DNA of 57,826 nucleotides from an uncultured Roseobacter sp. (GCA_947501635.1 CANMWT010000016.1:1-57826), one strand, 5' to 3'. Shown: positions 27,302 to 36,664, counted from the stretch's first letter. The notes: generated by a model from the letters alone, not told the origin. Made by a program: numbers and translations.

Positions 27302-27661
27302 TCAGCTTTGTCGTGCAACCGTAACGCCCGCGACGTCTTCGATGAAAGTTACAATCCGCGATTTGACGTTCTCGTCGCGGATGGACGCCAGCGCCGTCAC
27401 AATGGCCATGCTGGGGTCGTTTACGTCGGTTTGTTGCGAATCCACGTCCAGCCCTTCGAAAAAGTAGGAGGTGGGGACGTCAAAAATGCGGGACAGTTCG
27501 TAGAGCCTGCTCGCTGCAATCCGGTTCGAGCCGATCTCGTATTTCTGGATTTGCTGGAAGGAAAGGTCGAGTTCTCTTGCCACATCGGTTTGTGACAAAC
27601 GCCGCATAGTTCGGATTTGTTTCAGTTTGCGACCAACGTGAATATCTACCGGATGGGACAT
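27302..27661 (-). CDS. XRE-family HTH regulator
   Basis: A 119-residue protein with a Cro/CI-type helix-turn-helix in residues about 8-65 (VGRKLKQIRTMRRLSQTDVA, then LSFQQIQKYEIGSNRIAASR) and a short C-terminal segment (PTSYFFEGLDVD). This small regulator type, with the FQQIQKYE recognition segment, is abundant in alphaproteobacteria. AGGAGG lies upstream of the ATG. Its upstream region is AT-rich with two TTTACCA repeats, possible operator half-sites. Confidence 0.88.
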   Translation of the reverse strand: MSHPVDIHVGRKLKQIRTMRRLSQTDVARELDLSFQQIQKYEIGSNRIAASRLYELSRIFDVPTSYFFEGLDVDSQQTDVNDPSMAIVTALASIRDENVKSRIVTFIEDVAGVTVARQS

Positions 27662-28023
27662 TTTTTATATAGCCTCCTGCTCTTGTCGTTTCACCTTTCA
27701 CGGGAATCGTGGTCGCAATCAATTGACAATCTTAAGGTTTTCTTTACCAAAAAAAGCGCAGTTGATGGGTGATAAATTTAACATCAATGGATGAAATATT
27801 TACCATTTAGCGTTTCGTCCACTAAATTCTTTGCGAGAGGGTGCAAAAAATGCGGCGCACCAGTGCAGAGACGGCCTAAATCGGGATCAAAACTGACTTT
27901 CGCAGGTTTCGACATCGCGACAACGCCGGATCGTCGATTGACCGAAGCTTTGACATGACAGGGATACGCCGTCGGGCGATCTTTGCAGGTCTTGGTGTAA
28001 GCGGGTGTTTGATTGGTGCGGCG
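27662..28023. other. Intergenic region upstream of the XRE regulator
   Basis: No gene is supported in these 362 bases. It is AT-rich between 27720 and 27830. TTTACCA occurs twice on the plus strand (27743-27749 and 27799-27805), and TTGATG at 27762-27767 with CATCAA at 27782-27787 forms an inverted repeat with a 14-base spacer. These are likely promoter and operator elements for the minus-strand regulator. Confidence 0.45.
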
Positions 28024-28296
28024 TTACAGCGCCGCGGACTCGGCAATGGCAATCGCGCGCGACAATGCTTTGTCAGGGCACTTCATCGCAACATCAGAAA
28101 TGCAAACCTGTTTGCGGCCCGGGCCGACTTGAAACAGACCGGGATAGAACTGCCCCGGTGCCACTCTTGTTGCGCAGGGCACCCAGTCTCCTCCGGGGCC
28201 GGTGACGACTTTTCCAATACGCACATTTTTGGACCCTGGTGGAGGGCTGACAGCGACGCGTGGCAACACGAATAAAGTCTCAGTCGTACAATTCAT
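28024..28296 (-). CDS. Hypothetical protein, 90 residues
   Basis: The reading frame begins MNCTTETLFVLPRVAVSPPPG and ends ALSRAIAIAESAAL. I do not recognise a family. There is no clear signal peptide. The central part is rich in Gly, Pro and Val with three further Cys (VPCATRV, KQVCISD, MKCPDK). Support for a real gene is a good ribosome-binding site, GAAAGGA, six bases before ATG. An overlapping plus-strand frame (27955-28275) lacks this. It faces away from the HTH gene at 28699 across an AT-rich region. Confidence 0.5.
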   Translation of the reverse strand: MNCTTETLFVLPRVAVSPPPGSKNVRIGKVVTGPGGDWVPCATRVAPGQFYPGLFQVGPGRKQVCISDVAMKCPDKALSRAIAIAESAAL

Positions 28297-28571
28297 TCAA
28301 AGTCCTTTCCCACCCCGCGTATCAGTCACCAAAAATATGTTCTCTTAATGTCTTTTATGTAGCCTTTGCGCGACTGCTGGCAGCATGACACCAGAAAAAC
28401 AAAAAAATTTTCGATTCTAATAAAAAATTCATAAAAACAACGCATTAAGTAACTTTTTCGATGCCTTAATCAGAGAATCAAGCACGTGGGGGACCCTAGC
28501 TTAATTTCACAAGTGCCTACAGTGCCGACGCTTCGAAAACGCGTAAGCTACTAGCCTGAAATGATTTTAAC

Positions 28572-28580
28572 TTATCCACA
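28572..28580 (+). promoter_or_regulatory. Consensus DnaA box
   Basis: TTATCCACA matches the canonical DnaA box exactly and sits in the AT-rich region upstream of the HTH gene. Only one copy was noticed, so DnaA control of a promoter or chance is more likely than an origin. Confidence 0.4.
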
Positions 28581-28649
28581 GTATGGGGGCTTACGCAGGG
28601 TCATTCTTGTCCAGTCTGATAAAGTCCAAAAAAAGCTATCCGCTCGCCA

Positions 28650-28688
28650 TAGTTGCAACTAGGTTCGACAGTAATTATGCAACCATAA
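28650..28688 (+). promoter_or_regulatory. Paired palindromes upstream of HTH gene
   Basis: TAGTTGCAACTA at 28650-28661 is a perfect 12-bp palindrome. TTATG at 28675-28679 and CATAA at 28684-28688 flank CAAC, giving a second dyad that shares the GCAAC core. The centres are 26 bases apart, just before the HTH gene, as expected for autoregulatory operators. Confidence 0.5.
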
Positions 28689-28698
28689 GTTAGTTAAT

Positions 28699-29649
28699 TT
28701 GTTAAATTCGGTATCTGGAAATAGCACCGGCCTTGTGTCCGGACATCAAAGTAGCGGGGACAAGAACTTGAAACACTCGGGCAATACTACAGGCGTCACG
28801 GTCTCAATGCTGCGTGCCTTTGTAGTGTTAAGCGAGCGTCTGAACCTGTCCAAAGCCTGCGAAGAGTTAGGGGCCACGCGACAGACCGTGCGCCGCCATA
28901 TTGCAGAGCTTGAGGCCATCAAAGGTCAACCCCTGTTCTATGTTGAAGACCGGCAGTACCACCTGACCGATTTTGGCGCGGGCTCGATCGACGACGCGAA
29001 ATTTATCCTGCGCCAGATCGAAACTTGGTCTGGGCAGTCACCTTTGGTGCGCAACAGTTCGTTGTGGCTTGAAAAGAGCCAGTACACCGATCCGCAGGGC
29101 CGGGAGTTCTTTTCGCAGCAGCACCCGATTTTCAAGATTGCCTCGACGGGCTTGCCGATCATGAAAAGCGCGCTTGCCGCATGGGGGAATGCGCAGACCC
29201 AGATCGAAAGCGACGCAATGGCGCAAATCAGGCCGTATCTTGTGGTATTTCGCAAGAGCGCGAACGGATGGGTTTTTGTCGAAGTCGGCAAGCATTCGGC
29301 CTATTCGCAGTGGTTTGGTTGGGTCTGGTCCAAGAGTGCTATCGGAAAACTGTTGCAAGAAGACAACGCGGGCGACGACTATAACGAATTCATCGCGGGG
29401 GCTTATGCACGCATTTACGATGAGGGTGGCATCCGTCTGGATCACGTTTTCGCCTACATTCCCAAAGAGGGTTTCGACGATCCGGTACCCGTAAGACTGC
29501 AACGTTTATTGCTTGGTTGCGTATTTCCGGACGGCACGCCGGGGCTGGCGGTGCTTGCACTTGTTACCAATCAAATCGAGATCGACGCACTTCAGGACAA
29601 AGACGTTCCATCGTCTCCTGAAGAGATGTTGATGGAATCTAGTATTTAA
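28699..29649 (+). CDS. LysR-type HTH protein with an unrecognised effector domain
   Basis: The N-terminal third carries a LysR-like winged helix (VSMLRAFVVLSERLNLSKAC, GATRQTVRRHIAELEA, LFYVEDRQYHLTDFG, residues about 35-95). The remaining 200 or so residues do not look like the periplasmic-binding-type LysR domain; they contain Trp/Tyr-rich stretches (FVEVGKHSAYSQWFGWVW) and VFAYIPKEGFDD. I do not recognise this second domain. The start is uncertain: TTG 28699, GTG 28735 and TTG 28768 are in frame. The next gene begins about 90 bases downstream, suggesting an operon. Confidence 0.7.
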   Translation: MLNSVSGNSTGLVSGHQSSGDKNLKHSGNTTGVTVSMLRAFVVLSERLNLSKACEELGATRQTVRRHIAELEAIKGQPLFYVEDRQYHLTDFGAGSIDDAKFILRQIETWSGQSPLVRNSSLWLEKSQYTDPQGREFFSQQHPIFKIASTGLPIMKSALAAWGNAQTQIESDAMAQIRPYLVVFRKSANGWVFVEVGKHSAYSQWFGWVWSKSAIGKLLQEDNAGDDYNEFIAGAYARIYDEGGIRLDHVFAYIPKEGFDDPVPVRLQRLLLGCVFPDGTPGLAVLALVTNQIEIDALQDKDVPSSPEEMLMESSI

Positions 29650-29739
29650 ATATTACTTTTTGACCAAAAATTTCTACGCATCCGTGTGGCTTTAATGTTA
29701 ACTTTTCAATGCTTCGAAGCAGGTAAAAAAGGAAAACCT

Positions 29740-30495
29740 ATGTCTGCCTTCACATTATACAGGACAATAATCAACGTAGCGAACGTGGTTCAGGAACTCG
29801 AGACAGCAGGTATGCGCATCGAAATCGGCGATGATTTTGCGGCGTACAGACTATTGAGGAATGCACAGAAAGACCGCCCGATCATCTATCCGATGTTTGA
29901 CGTGGCGTGTTCATATGTCGACAAGTCCAATGCTTTTTGGATTTGCGGATTTAACGACAAGGACGAGTTAGTTCACACGCAGGCGATGCGTTTGCTGGAC
30001 TTGTCCGGCATGACACTTGGCCAGCATATGAATATCCACCGGCACAAGTATATCACACCGAATTCCACGCCTGATCCGGACCGCACGTTTTATGCGCGTC
30101 CGCAAGCTTTGGGCAAGATAACAGGCCGGGTCTGCTATCACGGCGAGTTCTGGATTAAAGACGGTGAGGACGGCAATCGCAAACAAGGCTTTTCACCGCT
30201 ATTGGCCCGTATCGCCTTCGAGATGGCACTCAACACCTGGGCACCCAATTACGTGTTTGGTTTCGTGCAGACCCGGCTGGCGTCCAAGGGAATGCCTTTC
30301 CGCTACGGGTATACCCATTGTGAACCGGGCAGTTGGTATGGGCCGGATGCGCAGATCACGGATGAGGATTGCATCGTCTACATGAACACCAAAGAGATGG
30401 TCCATCTTCTGAAAACCCCTGCACAAGCGCTGTCGGAAGAGCGGGAAATTCCAACACTTCGCTCAACGGTCCAGCCGCTGAGTGTTGTTGCTTGA
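29740..30495 (+). CDS. Conserved hypothetical protein, GNAT-fold-like
   Basis: 251 residues from ATG 29740, chosen because AAAAAGGA lies six bases upstream. The order of elements suggests an acyltransferase of the GNAT/autoinducer-synthase type. There is a strand pair FWICGFNDKDELVHTQAMRL (about 64), then GRVCYHGEFWIKDG (about 129), a basic Gly segment NRKQGFSPLLARIAFEMAL where an acyl-CoA loop would sit, and YVFGFVQ. No catalytic residue is assigned and the substrate is unknown. It lies between the HTH gene and an MFS transporter; an enzyme-plus-exporter arrangement is inferred only. Confidence 0.65.
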   Translation: MSAFTLYRTIINVANVVQELETAGMRIEIGDDFAAYRLLRNAQKDRPIIYPMFDVACSYVDKSNAFWICGFNDKDELVHTQAMRLLDLSGMTLGQHMNIHRHKYITPNSTPDPDRTFYARPQALGKITGRVCYHGEFWIKDGEDGNRKQGFSPLLARIAFEMALNTWAPNYVFGFVQTRLASKGMPFRYGYTHCEPGSWYGPDAQITDEDCIVYMNTKEMVHLLKTPAQALSEEREIPTLRSTVQPLSVVA

Positions 30496-30550
30496 AGAAT
30501 TCTGATGACAAAGGCAGATGTTATAACAAAACGCTAACGACGGGCAGCAC

Positions 30551-31720
30551 GTGGAACACAACGCAACCATGAACGTAGCAAACTCTTCGCGTCGAGCCAT
30601 TATCGGCTCGATTGCGATCTCCATCGCTTTTGTCATGGAACTGACACTGGTGCCCTTGGTTCTGCCGGCGATCCAGTCTTATTACGACCTGTCCTTGTCG
30701 CAGCTTGCCTGGGTGTTCAATTCTTACGGCTTCTCTGTGGCGGTAGGCGTTTTGCTGGGCGGCTGGTTCGGAGATTCTATTGGTGTTCGCAAGGTGTTTA
30801 CGGCGGGCGTCCTGATGTTTGCGACCGGTGCTTTGGTAGTCGGCTTTGCGAACTCTTATGAAATGGTGATCGCCGGTCGCGTCCTGCAAGGGTTTGGGGG
30901 CGGCGTGTTTTCTCCCCTTGTGCCTTTGTTGCTGACCAGAGCGGTGCCCGAGAGGCCCGGCAAGATACTGATTATATGGGGCAGCGTGACCGGATATGCC
31001 GCCGCCTTTGCACCGCTTGTACTGAGCCAGACAGTGACATTTGCAGGCTGGCAGTCTGTCTTTGTGCTGTTTGCCGTCATCTCCATGGTGGCACTGGCGA
31101 TCAGCGGCAGAATGCGGCGGGGCGAGCCGATCGGAGCGCGCAGCGCCGTGCCCAAGCTTTCCATGTTGTTCACAGCCCCGAACCTGTGGATCGTCTTCGC
31201 CTACATTTGTTGCACCTATGGGGCTATCACTTTCTATCTGTTCAGGCTGCCGCTTTGGTTGGCCGACAGTGGCTATCAGGTGACCATAATCGGTTTTGTG
31301 CTTGCGACCATTTGGATGAGCTTCTCAATCGTGGGAACGTCGCTGCGCAATCTGGTGGACAGCGCGCGGGTCAGAACCATCATGCTTGCGGCTCCGCTGC
31401 TGATTGCTCTTGGTTTTCCGGTGGCCTATTTCGCGGCAGGACTAAGCGGTTTCCTGTTGTCTGCCGTTTTGATCGGCGCGGGGTTCGCCTGCGGCAACGC
31501 CCCTTCCACGCAGATGGTTCTGAGATTCGCGCCAGACGGGCTGCAGGCGATCTCAGCGAGCCTGGACATCACCTTTGCACGGTTGGGCGGGGTTCTGACG
31601 GTCGCCTTTCTGGCGCAGGCAGAGTTCGCCAACCTGATCCTGTTTGTATTCGCGACGTCTCTGGTGGCAATGATCTGTGCGTTGATCGCGTCCAGCAACA
31701 TCCGAAATCTCGAATATTAG
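30551..31720 (+). CDS. MFS transporter
   Basis: A 389-residue inner-membrane permease with twelve hydrophobic segments. The family loop after helix two is visible as GVLLGGWFGDSIGVRKVF (about 62), and a central basic loop RMRRGEPIGARS divides the halves. Overall it resembles drug/metabolite efflux members of the superfamily (14 or 12 TM class), but the substrate is unknown. GTG 30551 and ATG 30569 are both possible starts; neither has a strong ribosome-binding site. It is 55 bases from the GNAT-like gene and probably in the same transcript. Confidence 0.88.
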   Translation: MEHNATMNVANSSRRAIIGSIAISIAFVMELTLVPLVLPAIQSYYDLSLSQLAWVFNSYGFSVAVGVLLGGWFGDSIGVRKVFTAGVLMFATGALVVGFANSYEMVIAGRVLQGFGGGVFSPLVPLLLTRAVPERPGKILIIWGSVTGYAAAFAPLVLSQTVTFAGWQSVFVLFAVISMVALAISGRMRRGEPIGARSAVPKLSMLFTAPNLWIVFAYICCTYGAITFYLFRLPLWLADSGYQVTIIGFVLATIWMSFSIVGTSLRNLVDSARVRTIMLAAPLLIALGFPVAYFAAGLSGFLLSAVLIGAGFACGNAPSTQMVLRFAPDGLQAISASLDITFARLGGVLTVAFLAQAEFANLILFVFATSLVAMICALIASSNIRNLEY

Positions 31721-31791
31721 GCGGCAGGGCGCCAAGCACGGCCTTCTGCAGCAAGCGGTACGCGCCCTTCCATGACAAAGCACAGGGTACG

Positions 31792-31829
31792 AAAAAGCCC
31801 CCGCCAGCACTTAAGCTGCGGGGGCTTTC
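31792..31829 (-). terminator. Terminator of pckA
   Basis: GCCCCCGC at 31797-31804 pairs with GCGGGGGC at 31818-31825. The minus-strand copy ends in five T (plus A residues at 31792-31796). It lies 16 bases beyond the pckA stop and could serve the convergent MFS gene too. Confidence 0.85.
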
Positions 31830-31844
31830 GCCGTTACAATGCAG

Positions 31845-33443
31845 TTAGCTAATTGCTGCTGCGCGCACGTCTTCATCGATAAAAGGCAGGTATTGTTCAA
31901 AATTGTCCGAAAACATTTTGACCAGTTTCGCAGCTTGACGATCGTAAGAGGCCGGGTCGTCCCATGTGCGGCGCGGGTCAAGCAGGATGCTGGGCACCCC
32001 GTCCACATCTACAGGCACATCAAAACCAAAGTTCGGGTCTTTGCGGAACTCCGCGTCAGACAGCGAACCGTCAAGGGCCGCTGTCAGCAAACCGCGAGTC
32101 GCTTTGATCGGCATCCGGTTGCCCGTGCCATACGCTCCGCCTGTCCAACCTGTATTGACCAGCCAGCATGTGGCGCCGTGGGTCGCGATCTTTTCGCGCA
32201 ACAGGTTGCCATAGACTTCGGGCCGGCGTGGCATGAACGGCGCGCCAAAGCAGGTCGAAAAGGTGGGCTCGGGTTCAGTTACACCACGTTCGGTGCCTGC
32301 AACTTTCGAAGTAAACCCTGACAAGAAGTGGTACATGGCCTGCGCCGGTGTCAGTCGCGAGATCGGGGGCAGGACGCCAAATGCGTCGCAGGTCAGCATG
32401 ATGATGTTCTTTGGGTGTCCGCCCCGCGCCGAGGCCGATGCATTTGAAATGTAGTGCATCGGATAGGCGCACCGCATGTTCGCAGTCAGGCTGTCGTCTT
32501 CAAAGTCGAGATCCTTGGTCTCTTCGTCGTAGACCATGTTTTCGATCACTGTGCCGAATTTCTCGGTTGTTGCGTAGATTTCCGGTTCCGCTTCGGCGTT
32601 GAGGCTGATGGTCTTGGCATAGCATCCGCCCTCAAAGTTGAACGTGCCGGTGTCGGACCAGCCATGTTCGTCATCCCCGATCAGCGTGCGGGCAGGGTCC
32701 GCCGACAGCGTTGTTTTGCCGGTACCCGACAGCCCGAAGAACACGGCCGTGTCAACGGGATTGCCGGTGGCGTGGTTGGCCGAACAGTGCATCGGCATCA
32801 CGCCTTTTTCGGGCAGCAGGTAGTTCAGCAGCGTAAAGACCGATTTCTTGTTCTCGCCCGCGTATTCCGTCCCCCCGATCAGGATAAGCTTTTTGTCGAA
32901 ATTCATCGCAATGACCGTTTCAGAACGACAGTTGTGACGGGCGGGGTCGGCCTGAAAGCTCGGGCAGTTGATGACCGTAAAGTCGGCGACAAAGTCATTG
33001 AGGTCTTCGCGGTCGGGGCGGCGCAGCATATGGCGGATAAACAGTCCGTGCCACGCCAGTTCTGTCACCATACGTACGCTGATGGCGTGTTTGGGGTCCG
33101 CGCCGCCGGTCAGATCCTGTACGAAATAGTCGCGCCCCTTCATATGCTCGAGCATATCGTCATAGAGCTGGTCAAAACCCTCGGCTGACATGGCCGCATT
33201 GTTTTCCCACCAAATACTGTCTGCAACGCTCTCGGTTTTTACCACGTGTTTGTCTTTGGGGGAGCGGCCGGTAAACTTGCCGGTTGTCACAAGGAACGCA
33301 CCGCCCTTGCCAAGGTTTCCTTCACCGCGTGCCAGTGCAGACTGGATCAGGTCAGGCTCAATCAGGTTGTAATAGACAGCGCCGAGCCCTGTGATCCCTT
33401 GATCTTCGAGCCGAAAGTCCGGGTTTACCCGTCCATGTGTCAT
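31845..33443 (-). CDS. pckA: Phosphoenolpyruvate carboxykinase (ATP)
   Basis: Converts oxaloacetate plus ATP to PEP, the entry to gluconeogenesis. The 532-residue protein contains [12 protein letters not shown], the substrate-binding [12 protein letters not shown], the kinase Walker-type loop [14 protein letters not shown] (about 238) and LIGDDEHGW, and the adenine region [18 protein letters not shown] is upstream of ATG 33443. In alphaproteobacteria pckA is typically divergent from chvI/chvG, as here. Confidence 0.97.
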   Translation of the reverse strand: MTHGRVNPDFRLEDQGITGLGAVYYNLIEPDLIQSALARGEGNLGKGGAFLVTTGKFTGRSPKDKHVVKTESVADSIWWENNAAMSAEGFDQLYDDMLEHMKGRDYFVQDLTGGADPKHAISVRMVTELAWHGLFIRHMLRRPDREDLNDFVADFTVINCPSFQADPARHNCRSETVIAMNFDKKLILIGGTEYAGENKKSVFTLLNYLLPEKGVMPMHCSANHATGNPVDTAVFFGLSGTGKTTLSADPARTLIGDDEHGWSDTGTFNFEGGCYAKTISLNAEAEPEIYATTEKFGTVIENMVYDEETKDLDFEDDSLTANMRCAYPMHYISNASASARGGHPKNIIMLTCDAFGVLPPISRLTPAQAMYHFLSGFTSKVAGTERGVTEPEPTFSTCFGAPFMPRRPEVYGNLLREKIATHGATCWLVNTGWTGGAYGTGNRMPIKATRGLLTAALDGSLSDAEFRKDPNFGFDVPVDVDGVPSILLDPRRTWDDPASYDRQAAKLVKMFSDNFEQYLPFIDEDVRAAAIS

Positions 33444-33791
33444 TCAATCTTCTCCTGTTTGCCGCCTGCGAGAGCGGATCGTCGTAAATCAAAGCAAATC
33501 GCTTGTTCGTGAGGCGTCCTTAACATGACGTTTTATAGCGTGAACAGGACGCTTTTTGGAGTTAGCGCCATCATGTACCTCTTTGTCGCGCAAGGGTCTG
33601 CTGCAAGGGCGTGTCGGGTCGGTCTAGCCATGTAAACGGCGACAATGTGCGGCAATTTAGCCATTCGTAACCAAATTCTGACCCAATTCCGTCTTAGTAA
33701 TGTTCTGATTCGCACTTAGGGATTGATTCGGTGGGTTAAAAAATGAAAATTAGCCCAAAAAACAAATAATGAGCAGCACAAGGAACAGGAA
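33444..33791. other. Divergent promoter region pckA/chvI
   Basis: 348 bases without a supported gene. The part near chvI (33700-33790) is AT-rich with A-runs, and AAGGAACAGGAA leads into the chvI ATG. The half next to pckA is GC-rich. Both promoters should be here; ChvI or a gluconeogenesis regulator may bind it, but no site is proven from the sequence. Confidence 0.5.
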
Positions 33792-34493
33792 ATGTCTAAG
33801 ATCGCGCTTGTTGATGACGACAGGAATATCCTGACGTCCGTATCGATGACACTTGAAGCAGAAGGCTTCGAAGTAGAGACTTACAATGACGGCCAGGCCG
33901 CGCTGGATGCCTTTAACAAAAAGCTTCCCGACATGGCCGTTCTGGACATAAAGATGCCGCGCATGGACGGGATGGACCTGTTGCAACGCCTGCGTCAGAA
34001 AACAGCTATGCCGGTCATCTTTCTGACCTCGAAAGACGATGAGATTGACGAAGTGCTCGGCCTGCGTATGGGGGCTGACGACTACGTCAAAAAACCGTTT
34101 TCGCAGCGCCTGTTAGTTGAGCGCATCCGCGCGCTGTTGCGGCGTCAGGACGCGGTCGCGGGTGACGTTGTGGCAGACACCGAAGAGACCAAGGTGATGG
34201 AGCGTGGCGATTTGCGGATGGACCCCTTGCGCCATGCGGTGAGCTGGAAGGGCAAGGATGTGTCGCTGACTGTCACAGAATTCCTATTGCTGCAGGCTTT
34301 GGCACAGCGTCCCGGGTTCGTGAAGTCACGTGACCAGTTGATGGACGTGGCCTACGACGATCAGGTCTACGTGGATGACCGCACGATTGACAGCCACATC
34401 AAACGTCTGCGCAAAAAGATGCGCACGGCAGATACAGAGTTCTCCGCGATTGAGACTTTGTACGGTATCGGTTACAGATATAACGAAGAATAA
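33792..34493 (+). CDS. chvI: Response regulator ChvI
   Basis: OmpR-type response regulator of the ChvG/ChvI system controlling envelope, exopolysaccharide and acid-response genes. The 233-residue protein has a receiver domain (ALVDDDRNI with acidic pocket, [11 protein letters not shown] with the phospho-Asp near 53, [23 protein letters not shown]) and a C-terminal winged helix ([34 protein letters not shown]). The next gene is its kinase, 33 bases on. Confidence 0.95.
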   Translation: MSKIALVDDDRNILTSVSMTLEAEGFEVETYNDGQAALDAFNKKLPDMAVLDIKMPRMDGMDLLQRLRQKTAMPVIFLTSKDDEIDEVLGLRMGADDYVKKPFSQRLLVERIRALLRRQDAVAGDVVADTEETKVMERGDLRMDPLRHAVSWKGKDVSLTVTEFLLLQALAQRPGFVKSRDQLMDVAYDDQVYVDDRTIDSHIKRLRKKMRTADTEFSAIETLYGIGYRYNEE

Positions 34494-34526
34494 TAAAAAA
34501 CCGAGGCTCTGGCCGAGAGGGTGATC

Positions 34527-36224
34527 GTGCGGGATATGACCCAAACTCCGTCCCGGAATGGTGATGTCGTTCTGGGAGACGACTGGTTGGCACCTGACAG
34601 TGCGACCACCAATGAGATGCGTGTCAGCAGAGAGCGTCGCGGACTAATGTCGCTGCGCTCGTCGCCTTTGACGCGCAAGATCATAACGCTCAACCTGATC
34701 GCTTTGGTTTTTCTGTTTTCCGGCATCGTCTATCTGAATTCCTCGCGGGATGCGCTGACGTTCCAGCGCGCGGCGTCGCTTGTGACCGAAGCCGAGCTGA
34801 TTGCCGATGTGATCGAAGTCCAATTGCCCGCCGGCGCGCCGGTAAACCTTGCAACAGGCGACGGCGTGGATGTTCCTGAAACACTGTCAAACCTCGACCT
34901 GCGGCGCGGGGTTGAGGTTTTTGTGTATGACGCATCGCGCATATTGATCGCCAATACAGAAGGACGTCTTTCGGGGGCGCAGACATCAGGTGATGTCGTG
35001 TCGCAAACCTACCTGACCGACGCGCTAAGCTGGCTGTGGTCAACGGTTTCCGGCCCCTTTGGCACGCCGTCCCAGACGGATGACGCGCCTTTGAGCGACA
35101 AGCTGACGTTGCTGGTGGACGAAAGCCTGCAGCAGGGAACCCAGTTCCACAACCAGGCTGACGCTGATGGTGGTGCGCTTTACACCGTTGTGACCCCGAT
35201 TTTGCAGGGGGACCGTGCCATCGGTGTTGTTGCCGTTGCAACTGCAGCAGGCGAGATTGACAGTCTGGTGCGCGGCGAACGCGAGCGCGTCCTGCAGATG
35301 TTCGTAATCGCAACGCTGGTGTCTGTCGGGCTGAGCCTTGTTCTCGCCTCTACAATCGCCAACCCCCTTGCGGACCTTGCCGCCGCGGCAGAGCTTGGGC
35401 GGGACAAGAACGCCCGCAAGATGAACCCCGGACGTATCAGAATTCCTGACCTGACAGGCCGCCCTGATGAAATCGGGCGCCTCAGCGGGGCATTGCGCGG
35501 CATGATCTCGGCGCTTTACAACCGCATTGACGGCAACGAACAGTTTGCCGCCGACGTGGCACATGAAATCAAGAACCCGCTTGCATCGCTACGGTCTGCC
35601 GTCGGTACGCTGCGCATGGTCAAACGCGACGATCAGCGCGAAAAGCTGCTGGATGTTATCGATCATGATGTGCGCAGGCTGGACCGTCTGGTCAGCGATA
35701 TCTCAAATGCATCGCGCCTCGACAGCGAGTTGGTCAAGGAAGAAGAAGAGCCGTTTAACGTGCTCGAAACTCTTGGAAATCTGGGGCAGTATCTTGGTGA
35801 AGATGCCCGGTCCAAAGGCATTGATTTCATCACTGACCTGCCATCATCGCCGATTATCGTGCATGGCCTCGAAGCGCGGCTGGCCCAGGTCTTTGTCAAT
35901 CTGATCACAAATGCGATTTCGTTCTGTGAAGACGGCGATGCAATCAGGATTTGGGCCCGTAAAAAGGAAAGCCGCGTTCTGATCGTGGTCGAAGACACCG
36001 GACCGGGCATTCCGGATCAGGCGCTGTCGAAAATCTTCAAGCGTTTCTACTCACAGCGTCCTGATGAACACTTTGGCAATAACTCCGGCTTGGGTCTGGC
36101 GATTTCCAAACAGATCGTAGAGGCACATGGTGGCGTCATCTGGGCCGAGAACATCCGCCCCACCGAAGCCGACATCACCTCAGAGCCGTTGGGCGCGCGT
36201 TTTGTTGTCGGTTTGCCCGTTTAA
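34527..36224 (+). CDS. chvG: Sensor histidine kinase ChvG
   Basis: Membrane sensor of the ChvGI system. About 565 residues: N-terminal cytoplasmic stretch, two transmembrane helices (LNLIALVFLFSGIVYLN and VIATLVSVGLSLVLAS) flanking a periplasmic sensor domain of about 200 residues, then HAMP, H-box ADVAHEIKNPLASLRSA (about 350), N-box LITNAISF, and ATP motifs VEDTGPGIP and NSGLGLAISKQI. The GTG at 34527 is favoured because GAGAGG ends six bases upstream; 34521 and 34536 are alternatives. Confidence 0.94.
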   Translation: MRDMTQTPSRNGDVVLGDDWLAPDSATTNEMRVSRERRGLMSLRSSPLTRKIITLNLIALVFLFSGIVYLNSSRDALTFQRAASLVTEAELIADVIEVQLPAGAPVNLATGDGVDVPETLSNLDLRRGVEVFVYDASRILIANTEGRLSGAQTSGDVVSQTYLTDALSWLWSTVSGPFGTPSQTDDAPLSDKLTLLVDESLQQGTQFHNQADADGGALYTVVTPILQGDRAIGVVAVATAAGEIDSLVRGERERVLQMFVIATLVSVGLSLVLASTIANPLADLAAAAELGRDKNARKMNPGRIRIPDLTGRPDEIGRLSGALRGMISALYNRIDGNEQFAADVAHEIKNPLASLRSAVGTLRMVKRDDQREKLLDVIDHDVRRLDRLVSDISNASRLDSELVKEEEEPFNVLETLGNLGQYLGEDARSKGIDFITDLPSSPIIVHGLEARLAQVFVNLITNAISFCEDGDAIRIWARKKESRVLIVVEDTGPGIPDQALSKIFKRFYSQRPDEHFGNNSGLGLAISKQIVEAHGGVIWAENIRPTEADITSEPLGARFVVGLPV

Positions 36225-36238
36225 CCATCTGTGCTGCG

Positions 36239-36664
36239 ATGACTGACCTGGTGCTGCACGCCAGCTGTGTCGACTACGACGGGCGAGGCGTGCTTGTGAC
36301 CGGCGCTGCGGGCAGCGGCAAATCTGCGCTGTGCCTGCAACTGATTGCAATGGGGGCCAGCCTTGTTGCGGACGATCGCGTCAGCATAAACTTGCAGAAA
36401 AGTGACTTGGTTGCATCCGCTCCTGCGACGATAAAGGGTCTGGTTGAAGCGCGTGGCGTCGGGATACTGCGCGCAAAGACGGCTGCGCTGACAACTCTGT
36501 CACTGGCCGTAGATATGGACAAAACTGAAAAGGACCGCCTTCCGGCGTGTCATTGGTATGAGATTGGTGAGACCAGACTACCCTGCCTGTATCGCGTCGA
36601 CGGGCCGCATTTCGCAGCGTCGGTGCTCCAGATGCTCCGACACGGCAGGCACAGCCCGTGCTGA
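36239..36664 (+). CDS. hprK: HPr kinase/phosphorylase, short form
   Basis: Only the C-terminal catalytic domain is present (141 residues), the usual condition in alphaproteobacteria. It includes the P-loop GAAGSGKSALCLQLIA (about 21-36), the ADDRVS segment (about 43) and the capping motif KGLVEARGVGILR (about 66). It phosphorylates HPr on a serine and probably links carbon status to ChvGI. The stop overlaps the start of rapZ by seven bases. Confidence 0.93.
   Translation: MTDLVLHASCVDYDGRGVLVTGAAGSGKSALCLQLIAMGASLVADDRVSINLQKSDLVASAPATIKGLVEARGVGILRAKTAALTTLSLAVDMDKTEKDRLPACHWYEIGETRLPCLYRVDGPHFAASVLQMLRHGRHSPC

Larger units (their letters stand above)
28297..28698. other. AT-rich regulatory region with divergent promoters
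   Basis: About 400 bases with no gene, clearly more AT-rich than the rest of the window, including long A/T runs near 28395-28440. It separates the 90-residue gene (minus) from the HTH gene (plus). It contains one perfect consensus DnaA box and two related palindromes, listed separately. Lower GC and accessory neighbours suggest transfer or a regulatory hub; an origin is not supported by one box. Confidence 0.5.

Noticed and set aside
27955-28275. Plus-strand frame opposite the 90-residue gene
   Set aside because: It has no ribosome-binding site, and the minus-strand frame has a good one.
28297-28698. Replication origin in the AT-rich region
   Set aside because: Only one consensus DnaA box was seen, and no origin-associated genes are near.
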